From positions 124,001-188,000 of the forward strand of contig JAJEAU010000010.1 of NCBI GenBank assembly GCA_022824185.1: a DNA stretch of 64,000 bases. Direction: 5' to 3'. Shown piece after piece: positions 19,409-28,848 of this stretch. Origin of the DNA: Dehalococcoidia bacterium (GTDB lineage Bacteria; Chloroflexota; Dehalococcoidia; Lucifugimonadales; Lucifugimonadaceae). Made by a program: the position numbers and the translations under genes. The first letter of the stretch is position 1; every line of letters begins with the position of its first letter. The notes beneath the pieces are model-generated. The model did not search any database. It was not told the origin of the DNA and saw only the letters and a program-made list of their open reading frames with translations.

Positions 19409-19831
19409 CTAGAAGCCGACGCAGGCTCTACTCACTACCTTGAGGACAGATTCCTGTTCGAACTGCGACTTGTACTCCTCTGAGATTTCGTCGATCAAGG
19501 AGTTCGCTTCGTCGCCTTTAGGCGCCAAGATGATCAACACCTTGGAATCTTCCCGTTGGACATCGCCGCTTTCACCGCGCCATTGACCCTGGCCATTTAG
19601 AACTGTCAACCCATCGGGGAATCTTGGCGTCACAGTGTCGTCCAAAAACGCGGCCCATTCTGAATCGTCGACAACTTCGCCGTCTGGTGCGCTTCGTCCC
19701 ATGAAGAGTTCGTACCGCACCCATAACTCGGTACCATCCGGGCAACGGTAACCTTCGAACTTCTCGCAACCTGACACGACCAAAACCATCAATATGGTCG
19801 CCAAAACGATTGTTAGTCGCAAAGAGATCAC
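19409..19831 (-). CDS. DUF3574 lipoprotein
   Basis: A 140-residue protein with a clear lipoprotein signal: Arg5, a hydrophobic run, then Val-Ser-Gly-Cys with Cys22 as the lipidation site. The mature part fits DUF3574: RYELFMGRSAPDGEVVDDSEW, then VTPRFPDGLTVLNGQGQWRG and SKVLIILAP. The function of DUF3574 is not known. The gene is convergent with the permease gene (37 bases apart). Confidence 0.8.
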   Translation of the reverse strand: MISLRLTIVLATILMVLVVSGCEKFEGYRCPDGTELWVRYELFMGRSAPDGEVVDDSEWAAFLDDTVTPRFPDGLTVLNGQGQWRGESGDVQREDSKVLIILAPKGDEANSLIDEISEEYKSQFEQESVLKVVSRACVGF

Positions 19832-19921
19832 GTCCTAAACGGATTCTAAGCGCGGCGAAATGTCGAATGACTGATCCCCGTCCGTATCATCGAATGATCC
19901 AACGATGTTCAACCACCTACC

Positions 19922-21052
19922 ATGCAGAGATTCCACGACCTAGACGCACTCCGCGCATCCGCGATGCTGCTAGGGGTAGTGTTGCACGCGGCGATGTACC
20001 TGGTTTGGGCCGAATGGCCGGTTGTGGGCAAGGAGATCTCCCCTGACCTTCCATATGACGACATCGTGCACTTCATCCACGGCTTCAGGATGCCGATCTT
20101 CTTTCTGTTGAGCGGGTTCTTCACCGCTTTGCTGTGGCAGAGGCGAGGCCGACGAGAGCTGGTCAAGCATCGATTGAAGCGTGTGGGACTGCCGTTGCTG
20201 ATCGGCATGTTCACGATCATCCCGCTCAACATCTTGTGGTTCATCGCGTTCGGCGAAGACGAGTTGACCGTCGTGTCGGTGATCTGGTCGTTCGCGATTG
20301 GTTGGGTTTTCGGTCTGCAGCACCTCTGGTTTTTGTGGATGCTTCTGTTGTTGGTCGGACTCTTCGTCGGGATCGCGGCCCTCGGTGTCAAATTCACGCA
20401 TCGATGGGTCTGGTGGGTGATGATCCCCTTGGTGTTGTTGCCTCAGTTGCTGATGACCGAAGAGGTTTGGGGGCCAGATACAGCTTCCCACTTGCTGGTC
20501 AATCCCGTGGTCCTCCTCTACTACCTCTGCTTCTTTATCTTCGGGGCATTCATTTTTCAAACGGATATGGCTATTACTCCTCGTTGGATGTTGGCGTTGT
20601 TGCCTGCAATCGCCGCGTTTTTGATCGGGCGCGAGTACGAATTCGTCAGCGACGCCTCGTACGCCCACATCGCCTCGTCTTTCTTGCAGGTCGCATTTGC
20701 CTGGGCTATGTGTTTCGGGTTGATGGGACTCATCAAAGCCGTCGCTTCGGTGGATCGGCCTTGGATCAGATACCTCTCAGATGCTTCTTACTGGATCTAC
20801 CTCTGGCACCTGACATTGATCTATCCAGCTCAACGAATAGCAACCGAACTTGACGTGAACGTCCATCTGGAGGTGTTGGCCATCATCGTGGCGGTCACGG
20901 GCGTTCTGTTGGTCCTTTATCACTTCGGAGTTCGATACACGTGGATAGGGACGATGTTGAACGGTCCGAGATCCAGAAGCGACGAACCCAAGTCAAATGG
21001 GACTGGAGATCAAACTCCAGAACTCCCCAGGACCGTCGGCGAGAAGTTGTAA
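19922..21052 (+). CDS. Acyltransferase 3 family membrane protein
   Basis: A 376-residue integral membrane protein with about ten hydrophobic segments. The N-terminus RFHDLDALRASAMLLGVVLHAA contains the conserved Arg/Asp and His of the acyltransferase-3 fold; HGFRMPIFFLLSGFF follows, typical of the OpgC-like subgroup. Members O-acylate glycans, peptides or lipids at the membrane. The C-terminal 30 residues are hydrophilic. The gene stands alone, and its acceptor cannot be told from context. Confidence 0.85.
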   Translation: MQRFHDLDALRASAMLLGVVLHAAMYLVWAEWPVVGKEISPDLPYDDIVHFIHGFRMPIFFLLSGFFTALLWQRRGRRELVKHRLKRVGLPLLIGMFTIIPLNILWFIAFGEDELTVVSVIWSFAIGWVFGLQHLWFLWMLLLLVGLFVGIAALGVKFTHRWVWWVMIPLVLLPQLLMTEEVWGPDTASHLLVNPVVLLYYLCFFIFGAFIFQTDMAITPRWMLALLPAIAAFLIGREYEFVSDASYAHIASSFLQVAFAWAMCFGLMGLIKAVASVDRPWIRYLSDASYWIYLWHLTLIYPAQRIATELDVNVHLEVLAIIVAVTGVLLVLYHFGVRYTWIGTMLNGPRSRSDEPKSNGTGDQTPELPRTVGEKL

Positions 21053-21130
21053 CCTAGCACTCGCACATGTTCGCGATTTGAAACGCGACCATTTCACTGT
21101 GTCCCACGCTGATACCCGACTGGATCAACA

Positions 21131-22006
21131 ATGCAAACCCGCACCCTCGGAAGAACCGGCCATCAGAGCACTGTAGTCTCATTCGGCACATACGCCGTCG
21201 GTTACGTGGATCAAGACGAAGCGGACGAGGCAATCCAACTCGTCCTCGACCATGGAGTAAACCACTTCGATATCGCGCCGACCTACGGACACGCCATGGA
21301 ACGCGTCGCGCCTTGGATGCCCGAAATCCGAGACCGCATCTTTTTGGGTGCCAAGACCGCAGTGAGGGACCGCGACGGCGCGTGGCGAGATGTCGAGAGC
21401 ATCTTGAAGCGTATGAACGTCGAGAATTTTGACCTGTTCCAACTGCATTCAGTCGGAACCATGGATCAGCTTGATCTCGCAACCGCGCCGGGCGGATCAC
21501 TAGAGACGCTGGTCGAGATGCGCGAACAAGGCATGACGAAATGGATTGGCATTACCGGCCACGGACCGGAAGTCCCGGCGACAATCCTCGAGGCGTTGAA
21601 CCGCTTCGATTTCGACACGATCATGTTCCCATTGAACCCGGCCGCGGCGCGTGATCCTGGGTACAACCGCGTCACTGAAGAACTCTTGGCGGTTGCCAAC
21701 AGGCGCAACATCGGGATTCAGACGATCAAGATGATTGCCCGTGGCGGTTGGGGCGATGGTCAAAAAGAGTGCCGTACTTGGTACGACCCGCATCGAACAC
21801 AGGATGATATCGACCGATCGCTGTGGTGGGTCCTATCGCAGCCGATGCACACTGCACCTAGCTGTGGAGAGATCGACCTTTTGCCAAAGGTCCTCGACGC
21901 TGCCGGGAGATTCCATCAGTTGAGCGACATTGAGTTGGGCCGCGTCGTCGAAGCGCAAAGTCCTCCTCGTCCGTTACGGGAGTTGGCGATCCCGGCGGCC
22001 GCGTAG
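21131..22006 (+). CDS. Aldo/keto reductase family protein
   Basis: A 291-residue (beta/alpha)8 oxidoreductase. The catalytic tetrad is complete: Asp and Tyr in FDIAPTYGHAMER, Lys in FLGAKTAV, and His in LFQLHSVG. The sequence has the general AKR start TRTLGRTGHQSTVVSFGTYAVG. The C-terminal NADP-binding region is shorter than in larger AKRs. The substrate is unknown. Confidence 0.88.
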   Translation: MQTRTLGRTGHQSTVVSFGTYAVGYVDQDEADEAIQLVLDHGVNHFDIAPTYGHAMERVAPWMPEIRDRIFLGAKTAVRDRDGAWRDVESILKRMNVENFDLFQLHSVGTMDQLDLATAPGGSLETLVEMREQGMTKWIGITGHGPEVPATILEALNRFDFDTIMFPLNPAAARDPGYNRVTEELLAVANRRNIGIQTIKMIARGGWGDGQKECRTWYDPHRTQDDIDRSLWWVLSQPMHTAPSCGEIDLLPKVLDAAGRFHQLSDIELGRVVEAQSPPRPLRELAIPAAA

Positions 22007-22084
22007 TCCCAAACGCGCCCCGCATAGGATACGTTTCGCACTCCGCCACCCTACTTCTTTATCCACTCACGAGATTAGCGCCCT

Positions 22085-23239
22085 TTGCAGGAAACCGTGA
22101 ACCAAGCCCTGAAACGCAAGAGATTCCACATGTTGACCGCCACCGCGTTCGTGGTGGCGATCGGGGCTCTGGTTTACATCTTCGGCTCGGTGTTGTTCAC
22201 CATCTTGTTGAGCGCTCTAATCGCCTACGTGCTTTTGCCGTTGGCCAAAATGCTCATCAGTTGGATGCCGTGGCGTGATTCGCGGCCGGAGTTGAGTCGT
22301 GCTTTGGCGATCTCCGCGATTTTCGTCGCGGCGGGTGGCGCAACAGCGGCAATTCTCGCGGTTGCAGTGCCGCCGACTGTCAACCAATTGGACAACTTCA
22401 TCGAAGAGTTCCCGACGTTTTTCGCTTCAGCACGGGAAACCGTAGAAGGATGGGTTGGGACCTATTCCGACCGCGTACCTCAACAGGTGAGGTTGCAGAT
22501 CGAAGACTACGCAGCGAGCATGGGCAGCGTGTTGGCGGAATCGGCCTTCGACGTCTTGCCCGACACCGTGGGATTCATTACTGGCAGCTTCAGCTTAATC
22601 ATCGGTTTGGCCACCATGCCGGTCTTGGTCTTTTATTTCGCAAAAGATTCCGCAAAGATCGGATCATACCTGATCTCGCCATTCCCCAGCGGTATCCGAA
22701 CGTATCTGATGGACATCTCCCGCATCGCGGACCGGACCATCGGCGGGTACATCCGGGGGCAGTTGATCCTCGGGATGATCGTGGGCGTCGCCGTGACCAT
22801 CGGGTTGATGGCTCTAGGGATCCCATTCGCCGCGGTTTTGGGAGTAGTGGCCGGAATATCGGAACTGGTCCCAATCGTCGGCCCCTGGATAGGTGGTGCC
22901 GCGGGTGTTCTCGTCGCCCTCGCCACGGCGCCAGAGAAAATCGTATGGGTGGCGTTGCTTTACCTGGGGATACAGATCGTCGAGAACGTCCTGCTCGTCC
23001 CGAGGGTCCAAGCCCACACGCTGAACCTTCACCCTGCGGCTGTGATCGTCGTGATCATCGTAGCAAGCCAATTCTTTGGCTTCTGGGGCATCATACTTGG
23101 ACCGCCATTGTTGTCACTCGCCAAGGACATCGTCAAGTACTTGGCGGATGAATGGGATCGGCCACCTGTAGCGCAAGAAATGGGCGAAATCGGCCTATCA
23201 GACGATCAGGGATCGGGAGACGACGAACCCTCCGAATGA
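22085..23239 (+). CDS. AI-2E family transporter (PerM/TqsA-like)
   Basis: A 384-residue membrane protein with N-terminal hydrophobic segments at about 15–60, a central amphipathic stretch (LDNFIEEFPTFFASARE), and four to five C-terminal segments containing GIPFAAVLGVVAGISELVPIVGP, the family signature. Homologs export autoinducer-2 or act as Na+/H+ antiporters. The C-terminal tail is acidic. Start uncertain: TTG at 22085 is used, and a GTG at 22097 is equally possible. Confidence 0.9.
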   Translation: MQETVNQALKRKRFHMLTATAFVVAIGALVYIFGSVLFTILLSALIAYVLLPLAKMLISWMPWRDSRPELSRALAISAIFVAAGGATAAILAVAVPPTVNQLDNFIEEFPTFFASARETVEGWVGTYSDRVPQQVRLQIEDYAASMGSVLAESAFDVLPDTVGFITGSFSLIIGLATMPVLVFYFAKDSAKIGSYLISPFPSGIRTYLMDISRIADRTIGGYIRGQLILGMIVGVAVTIGLMALGIPFAAVLGVVAGISELVPIVGPWIGGAAGVLVALATAPEKIVWVALLYLGIQIVENVLLVPRVQAHTLNLHPAAVIVVIIVASQFFGFWGIILGPPLLSLAKDIVKYLADEWDRPPVAQEMGEIGLSDDQGSGDDEPSE

Positions 23240-23247
23240 TGTCGAGA

Positions 23248-24420
23248 TCATTTGATCACGACCGTATCCAATCGATACTGCTCCAACCCATCCCAGTCGT
23301 ACTCGACCCCCAATCCGGGCCCCTCAGGAACTGACACATTCCCATCGCTGTCGATCGAGTCGATCTGGTCAGCGTAGTCGCACCTGTAGAGACGTGGTCC
23401 TGGCTGAACGATCTTTGGGTGAACGAGACCCATCTCGTTGAAGTTCGAGTTCCGCATCGCGGCCATGCAGTGACGATGGGGAGGGCTCGAAATATGCAGT
23501 TCGAGATCCATTCCGAATCCTTCGGCGGCGTGGGCGATCTTCATCACGCCCGTGATCCCGCCATCGTAGTCGACGTCGGCTCGCCAGAAATCGGTCGCCT
23601 CGGCGATGGCCATGTCGGTGTGCGCTTCGACCATGTGGAGATGCTCGCCCTGAAGCAATGGCGTCTTGATCATCTTCTTCAGCTGCTTGTGCGCGTAAAG
23701 TGAAACGCCGCCGTCGCGCATAGGGTCTTCGTACCAGAAATAATCGTACTCATCACAGGCCCTTCCCACTGCCAGCGTGTCTGCGAACGTGTCGTAAACG
23801 CAACACGGATCCGTCATCAGCGCCATCTTGCCGCCTACCCTCTCCCCTACTGCGCGCACTGTCGCGATCTCACGATCAATGTCGACCTCGCCCCACGAAT
23901 GGATCTTGAACCCCGGGTATCCCATCTCCAGACATTGCTCCGCGAAATCGGCGTAAGCCTCTGGGCTACTCAAGCCGTCAGGCTCGCGATCGGCGTGATA
24001 CGTGCTGGCGTAGCAAGGCAGCTTTTTCCGATGACCGCCCAATAGTTGATAGACCGGCGCGTTGTGGAATATCCCTGCGAGGTCCCACAAGGTGACATCG
24101 ATCGGCCCTACACCCATCCTGTCGTTTTTCCTGAGGATCGATTTCGCTTGGTTGTAGAACCTCTCACGTTCCAAAGCGCTCTTCCCGATCAAGTAGTCGA
24201 CGAACATCAACATCTGTTCATAGGCAGCCGGAGCGCCGCTCATGTACTCGCCAGTCACGCCAAGATCAGTGTGAATCTTGATGCCGACGCGGGACCGGAA
24301 ACCATGCGCGCCGGGCTGGTAAAACTGTCCCATGGCGAATCCGACATCGGTTGCCAAGTCGTACGTGGGAATGCGGTATCTCGCCAACTCGATGCGGGTG
24401 ATGATGGGTGCATTGCCCAT
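23248..24420 (-). CDS. Mandelate racemase / enolase-superfamily sugar-acid dehydratase-like enzyme
   Basis: A 390-residue enolase-superfamily member. Metal ligands are Asp204 (MTDPC), Glu231 (FWYEDP) and Glu259 (LLQGEH). The base side has Lys172-x-His174 instead of the usual Lys-x-Lys, and His309 in LELHISSPPHRH is on the opposite side. This resembles members acting on sugar acids, but the Lys-x-His means that the exact reaction is open. Expansion of this superfamily is reported for SAR202-type Chloroflexota. The gene is convergent with the AI-2E transporter gene (8 bases apart). Confidence 0.87.
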   Translation of the reverse strand: MGNAPIITRIELARYRIPTYDLATDVGFAMGQFYQPGAHGFRSRVGIKIHTDLGVTGEYMSGAPAAYEQMLMFVDYLIGKSALERERFYNQAKSILRKNDRMGVGPIDVTLWDLAGIFHNAPVYQLLGGHRKKLPCYASTYHADREPDGLSSPEAYADFAEQCLEMGYPGFKIHSWGEVDIDREIATVRAVGERVGGKMALMTDPCCVYDTFADTLAVGRACDEYDYFWYEDPMRDGGVSLYAHKQLKKMIKTPLLQGEHLHMVEAHTDMAIAEATDFWRADVDYDGGITGVMKIAHAAEGFGMDLELHISSPPHRHCMAAMRNSNFNEMGLVHPKIVQPGPRLYRCDYADQIDSIDSDGNVSVPEGPGLGVEYDWDGLEQYRLDTVVIK

Positions 24421-24645
24421 TGTTGCGACTCCGGAAATGTGGTTTGACGATAGTTGGCTACAGATTATCCGAGACGCTGGGCCGACGACCCGCGTATCTC
24501 CGCGAAAATGAGTTCGTGTCGCACCTCATACGAAGCGACACAGCCAAAACGCAAAACCCCAAAACCAGGACGAATCACTAGAAACGCCGAAGTTAACGGC
24601 AGGGCGCTTTCCGGTGACTGATGAATCGCGTCGCTATCGACGAGC

Positions 24646-25380
24646 CTAATGCTCGGGCGTCGTACCAACCCTCAGACCAAAGCGTTCCTGATACACGCCA
24701 ACTCCGATCACGATCCACCAAATCAGGTAAAACAGCGACAAAGAGGTCAGGATCGGTCCCAATGTTTCGACCAGTTCATGGAATGGCTCGGTCAGTACGA
24801 ACCCGATCAGCGAGAAGACCGCTCCAATCCCCACGATGAGCGCGAGGATCCGGTACAGGCCAGGCCGGAATTTACGGGCGAGGGCAAACCCTAGGACGAC
24901 ATATCCCGTCAACCCGACAAACGCAGCCACCAAGCGTGCGACTCCCGCAGTCAACTGCAGTTGCACGCCGAATGTTCTCAAGATTTCAGTTTGGTCTGGG
25001 CCGGCCCCAAAGCCCACCCCATGGTCCACCGCATGTGAGGTCGCCAGATTGGCCAATTGACCGAACATCAGGAAAACCAAGGCAATCATCACGCCTACGA
25101 GGCCAAACTTGACAAACGTGTCTAACGCGCACTTGTTCTGCGCCGTTTGCCACATCACAGTCAGTCCCCAGAACAGAAACACCAAACCGACACAACTTAA
25201 AACCGCAGTGAATGCCGCCAAAAGTGCGTGATCGGCTAACGCGTCAACCAACCCGTAAACATCGCTTGCGGTTGCGTTGCCAATCAGATACCCAGGCGTG
25301 ATGAACGTCGCCAGGATATATAGAACTGCACCGATAATCAGAGCCAATCCTCCCACCCTAGGCTCGGTAATCATTGCCAT
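24646..25380 (-). CDS. Polytopic membrane protein, DUF4386-like
   Basis: A 244-residue integral membrane protein with about six hydrophobic helices (for example GGLALIIGAVLYILATF and FLFWGLTVMW) and a conserved-looking GYVVLGFALARKF segment. The layout resembles DUF4386-type proteins, but I cannot assign a function. The ATG at 25380 is chosen because AGGAGG lies 7 bases upstream; a longer version would bury this ribosome site. The 225 bases between it and the enolase-superfamily gene (24421–24645) show no gene. Confidence 0.65.
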   Translation of the reverse strand: MAMITEPRVGGLALIIGAVLYILATFITPGYLIGNATASDVYGLVDALADHALLAAFTAVLSCVGLVFLFWGLTVMWQTAQNKCALDTFVKFGLVGVMIALVFLMFGQLANLATSHAVDHGVGFGAGPDQTEILRTFGVQLQLTAGVARLVAAFVGLTGYVVLGFALARKFRPGLYRILALIVGIGAVFSLIGFVLTEPFHELVETLGPILTSLSLFYLIWWIVIGVGVYQERFGLRVGTTPEH

Positions 25381-25438
25381 CACAATTCCTCCTAGTTGCT
25401 CAGAACCGCCCCCGATAGATTGCGAGTTGAACTCTATC

Positions 25439-25459
25439 ACGTGACCGTGTCAGTCACGT
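25439..25459. promoter_or_regulatory. 21-bp perfect inverted repeat between divergent membrane-protein and ABC genes
   Basis: ACGTGAC-N7-GTCACGT is a 7-bp perfect dyad 59 bases upstream of the membrane-protein ATG and 167 bases upstream of the ABC ATPase start. Size and symmetry fit an operator of a TetR- or MarR-type regulator. No regulator gene is adjacent. Confidence 0.45.
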
Positions 25460-25625
25460 TATTCAAGCTGGCGTAACGACACGAAAAGGCCCTGTCCTGA
25501 CCTCGTCGCCTGGATCCCGCAAGAGAAACACGCTCAATGAATCGGTCCGCTGCAATAACCTGAAACTGTTTACGACCAGCCAAATCGCCACCCTTGGAAC
25601 CATTGAGCAGCAAAGGCAACTACTC

Positions 25626-26327
25626 GTGATCGACCTCGCCGGAGTTTCCAAACACTATCAAGTCGGTCCTGTGACCGTGCACGCTCTTGACGGCATCGAC
25701 ATGCGCGTCGACGAAGGCGAATTCGTAGTCATCTTGGGTGCCTCAGGAAGCGGCAAGACTACGTTGCTCAACATCATCGGGGCTCTCGACCAACCCACGT
25801 TCGGAACCGTCAAAATCGGCGGACGTGATTTCGCCAGCGCCTCTCGCTCCGAACTGTTCGCTCTCCGGCGCGACACCGTGAGTTTCGTTTTCCAGAGTTT
25901 CAACCTGTTCGCAGGATTGACGGCGCTCGAAAACGTCCAGTTCGGTGTCGACGTCGCTGGGAAAACCAACGGCGATGGTGCTCGATCTCACCTCGAAGCC
26001 GTCGGACTAGGTGATCGCATAGACCACTTTCCGCACGAGTTGTCGGGAGGCGAACAGCAACGCGTCGCCATCGCCCGGGCATTAGCGACGGAAAACCCAA
26101 TCCTGTTAGCCGACGAACCTACCGGCGAACTCGACTTCAGAACGGGTGCACAAATCATGGAACTCCTCATCGGGCAAGCCACCGAAAAGAGCGCGGTCTT
26201 GGTCGTCACACACAACCGCGAGATCGCTCGCGTTGCTGATCGTGTCATCGAACTGAGTAGCGGTCGAATCGTGGGCGACGGCCCTCCGCAAGGTGGCAAA
26301 GCGCCAATCTCGGAGCTCCGATGGTAG
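25626..26327 (+). CDS. ABC transporter ATP-binding protein (MacB/LolD type)
   Basis: A 233-residue ATPase of the MacB/LolD/FtsE group, which works with FtsX-domain permeases. Walker A is GASGSGKT (38–45); next come the Q-loop FVFQSFNLF, the signature LSGGEQQRVAIARAL, Walker B ILLADEPTGELD and the switch His in VVTHNRE. The GTG start at 25626 gives a typical beginning (M)IDLAGVSKHYQVG. The permease gene follows 4 bases after the stop, so the two form one transporter. The direction is most likely export or membrane-lipid handling. Confidence 0.93.
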   Translation: MIDLAGVSKHYQVGPVTVHALDGIDMRVDEGEFVVILGASGSGKTTLLNIIGALDQPTFGTVKIGGRDFASASRSELFALRRDTVSFVFQSFNLFAGLTALENVQFGVDVAGKTNGDGARSHLEAVGLGDRIDHFPHELSGGEQQRVAIARALATENPILLADEPTGELDFRTGAQIMELLIGQATEKSAVLVVTHNREIARVADRVIELSSGRIVGDGPPQGGKAPISELRW

Positions 26328-26331
26328 TTTG

Positions 26332-28842
26332 ATGAACTTCCTGCCGCTCAAATTCCGTTGGGCAATGCGAGACTTGCGCAACCGTTGGTTGCAAGTCGCC
26401 GGAATCGCCTGCATGATCGCCATCGGCACTGGACTAGCTTCCGGTCTACAGAGCTCGACCCAGTGGCGCACAGCATCCAACGAGGCGAGCATCGAGTTGA
26501 CGAACATGTACGAGTTGCGTGCCCGGCTCGGAGGAGACTCTCAACTCCCTCGCGGCTCCATCGAAACAATCGCGTCTGGCATCAATGGCATCGAAGTCGC
26601 CGAAGAACGTCTGATTTACGAATCTCAGATCGAGACTGACACTCCCGAAGGTACCGTGTTCGTTCCGAGTCGCGTCATCGGCGTTGACATGTCGGACAAC
26701 GGACCTCACGTCAACGGGGTGATACCTGCTGTTGGTCGCGGCATCGAACCATCAGAGTTCGGCGAACCCGTGGTCCTGATCGAACGAAACTTCGGCGTCT
26801 TCTACGACATCCCGATTGAAGGCGAACTCCGGTTAGGTGGCGGGACAGACCTCCAATTCGTCGGCCAAGCAACATCTCCGGAGTACTTCTTGGTGGTCGA
26901 AGACGGCGACGTCTTGGCCCAAGCCAATCTGGCAGTCCTCTTCACGTCGCTCGAGACTGCCCAAATACTGTCGAATTCGCCGGGCATGGTGAACGATCTC
27001 GTCGCGACGCTCAAGCCAGGAGCCGAATTGGACGAGGTCGAATCTGCTTTGTTGGCCGAAATCGAAAAAAGCCATCCCGGAATCAATGTCGTCACATCCA
27101 CCAGGGCCGACGATGCCGCGTACGTGGCCTTAACAGCCGACGTCGAAGGAGATGCGGCTGTTTACAACGTGCTCTCGATCATATTGTTCGGGGGAGCAGC
27201 ATTTGCGGCGCTGAATTTCGCCGCACGCATCGTCGAGACGCAACGCCGCGAAATTGGGACATTGATGGCGATGGGCGTGAAACCCGCTTCAATCGCCGTT
27301 CGACCCGTTCTGATGGGACTGCAGATCGCAGTTTTGGGCGTCTTATTCGGTTTGATGATCGGATGGTTGATCTCACGCATGATGGCAACGGTCATCGAGG
27401 ATTTTTTGGTCGTTCCCGTATTTTCCGCTCCGTTCCAATTCGAAGTCTTCCTAGTCACTGCCTTTATCGGGTTGTTGGTTCCTATCGTGGCAGTGTTGTG
27501 GCCTGTATACCGTGCAGTCCGTGTCCAGCCCGTCGAAGCGATCAAAACTGGGCATTTAGCTTCCCGAGGTGGAGGTCTGGCACCTCTAGTCGGTCGTCTA
27601 CCGCTCCCCGGCAACAGCGTGATGCGCATGCCGTTCCGCAATCTGCTCCGTGCGCCTCGCCGCACCGTTCTCACATTGATTGCCCTCAGCACCGTGTTGG
27701 CGTTGATTTTCGCCGTAATTGGGATGCGGGATTCGTTCATTACCACGCTGTCAGAAGGCAATGACGAGTTGATCGGCGACCACCCAGACCGCCTGATCGT
27801 CAATCTCGACGGTTTTCACCCGACCCGCTCCGACGTAGTCGCCGACATTCTCGCCAACCCGGTACTCAAATCAGCCGAGGCCGTCCTCACCGTAGGAGCG
27901 AATGTGCGTCCCGATGCTGATCGGATCCGAGTAGGTGGCGACTTTGCAGAATTGGCCAGCGCCGCGGACGCTGTGCGCCACATCGCAGATGAAAACTCGT
28001 TACAGCTGTCGATCCAGATACTCGATTTTAGGAGCGAGCTATGGACGCCCACAGCGCGTGACGGCAGTCTCGTCATCGATAGGCCGGGCATTGTGCTGGC
28101 GCGAAAAGCCGCATCCGACCTCGGTGTCGGGGTTGGCGACAATGTCGCACTGGCTCACCCGAAATCAACAGATCAAGGAAACTACACGATCGGATCAACG
28201 AGCGTTGAAGTCATAGCCATCCATGGATACCCGATCCGGTCGGTCGCATACGTCGACTCTAGACAAGCCGAGACTCTCGGTCTCGCTCAAATCACCAACG
28301 GGATCACCGCGATTCCCCAAGACGGGATGTCGTTGCACGATGTCAAGCGCGTACTCTTCGAGACTCCCGGTATCGCAACCGTCCGGGGTTTCTCTGAAGG
28401 CTTCAAGGCGATCCGCGACCTCTTCGAACAGTTTTCAGCGATCTTTCTCGTTATCGAAGTCGTCATCCTTGGGTTGACGCTGCTAATCGCGTTCAACACG
28501 GCCAACATTAGCATCGAAGAACGCGCTCGCGACCACGCCACCATGTTTGCGTTCGGGGTCTCTGTACCCAGGGTGCTCTTCAACCTGGCCATCGAAGGCC
28601 TCGTCCTCGGCGCTGTCGCCTCTGTGATCGGATTCGGACTCGGTTACGCCTTGCTCGTCTGGATATTCGTCGCGTTGGTGCCTAACGGTTACCCGGAACT
28701 CGGGATAGTTTTTGCCGTCAACTTGGCCCAAGTCATCGTGCTCTTGGCGATCGCCATCGCCGTTATCGCTTTGGCGCCGGTCTTGAGCGTCCGCAAACTC
28801 CGCCGAATGGACGTGCCAAGCACGTTGCGGGTGCTGGAGTAG
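26332..28842 (+). CDS. FtsX/MacB-like ABC transporter permease
   Basis: An 836-residue permease with two FtsX domains. A first helix (LQVAGIACMIAIGTGLASGL) is followed by a large extracytoplasmic region (about 45–280), a bundle of helices with a MacB-type FARIVETQRREIGTLMAMG motif, a second MLxxP-like unit beginning NLLRAPRRTVLTLIAL, a second external domain (about 480–690), and the C-terminal FtsX helices with SIEERARDHATMFAFGVS. The ATG at 26332 is 4 bases after the ATPase stop. The substrate is unknown. No periplasmic adaptor protein (MacA-type) gene is nearby. Confidence 0.92.
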   Translation: MNFLPLKFRWAMRDLRNRWLQVAGIACMIAIGTGLASGLQSSTQWRTASNEASIELTNMYELRARLGGDSQLPRGSIETIASGINGIEVAEERLIYESQIETDTPEGTVFVPSRVIGVDMSDNGPHVNGVIPAVGRGIEPSEFGEPVVLIERNFGVFYDIPIEGELRLGGGTDLQFVGQATSPEYFLVVEDGDVLAQANLAVLFTSLETAQILSNSPGMVNDLVATLKPGAELDEVESALLAEIEKSHPGINVVTSTRADDAAYVALTADVEGDAAVYNVLSIILFGGAAFAALNFAARIVETQRREIGTLMAMGVKPASIAVRPVLMGLQIAVLGVLFGLMIGWLISRMMATVIEDFLVVPVFSAPFQFEVFLVTAFIGLLVPIVAVLWPVYRAVRVQPVEAIKTGHLASRGGGLAPLVGRLPLPGNSVMRMPFRNLLRAPRRTVLTLIALSTVLALIFAVIGMRDSFITTLSEGNDELIGDHPDRLIVNLDGFHPTRSDVVADILANPVLKSAEAVLTVGANVRPDADRIRVGGDFAELASAADAVRHIADENSLQLSIQILDFRSELWTPTARDGSLVIDRPGIVLARKAASDLGVGVGDNVALAHPKSTDQGNYTIGSTSVEVIAIHGYPIRSVAYVDSRQAETLGLAQITNGITAIPQDGMSLHDVKRVLFETPGIATVRGFSEGFKAIRDLFEQFSAIFLVIEVVILGLTLLIAFNTANISIEERARDHATMFAFGVSVPRVLFNLAIEGLVLGAVASVIGFGLGYALLVWIFVALVPNGYPELGIVFAVNLAQVIVLLAIAIAVIALAPVLSVRKLRRMDVPSTLRVLE

Positions 28843-28848
28843 ACGCCG

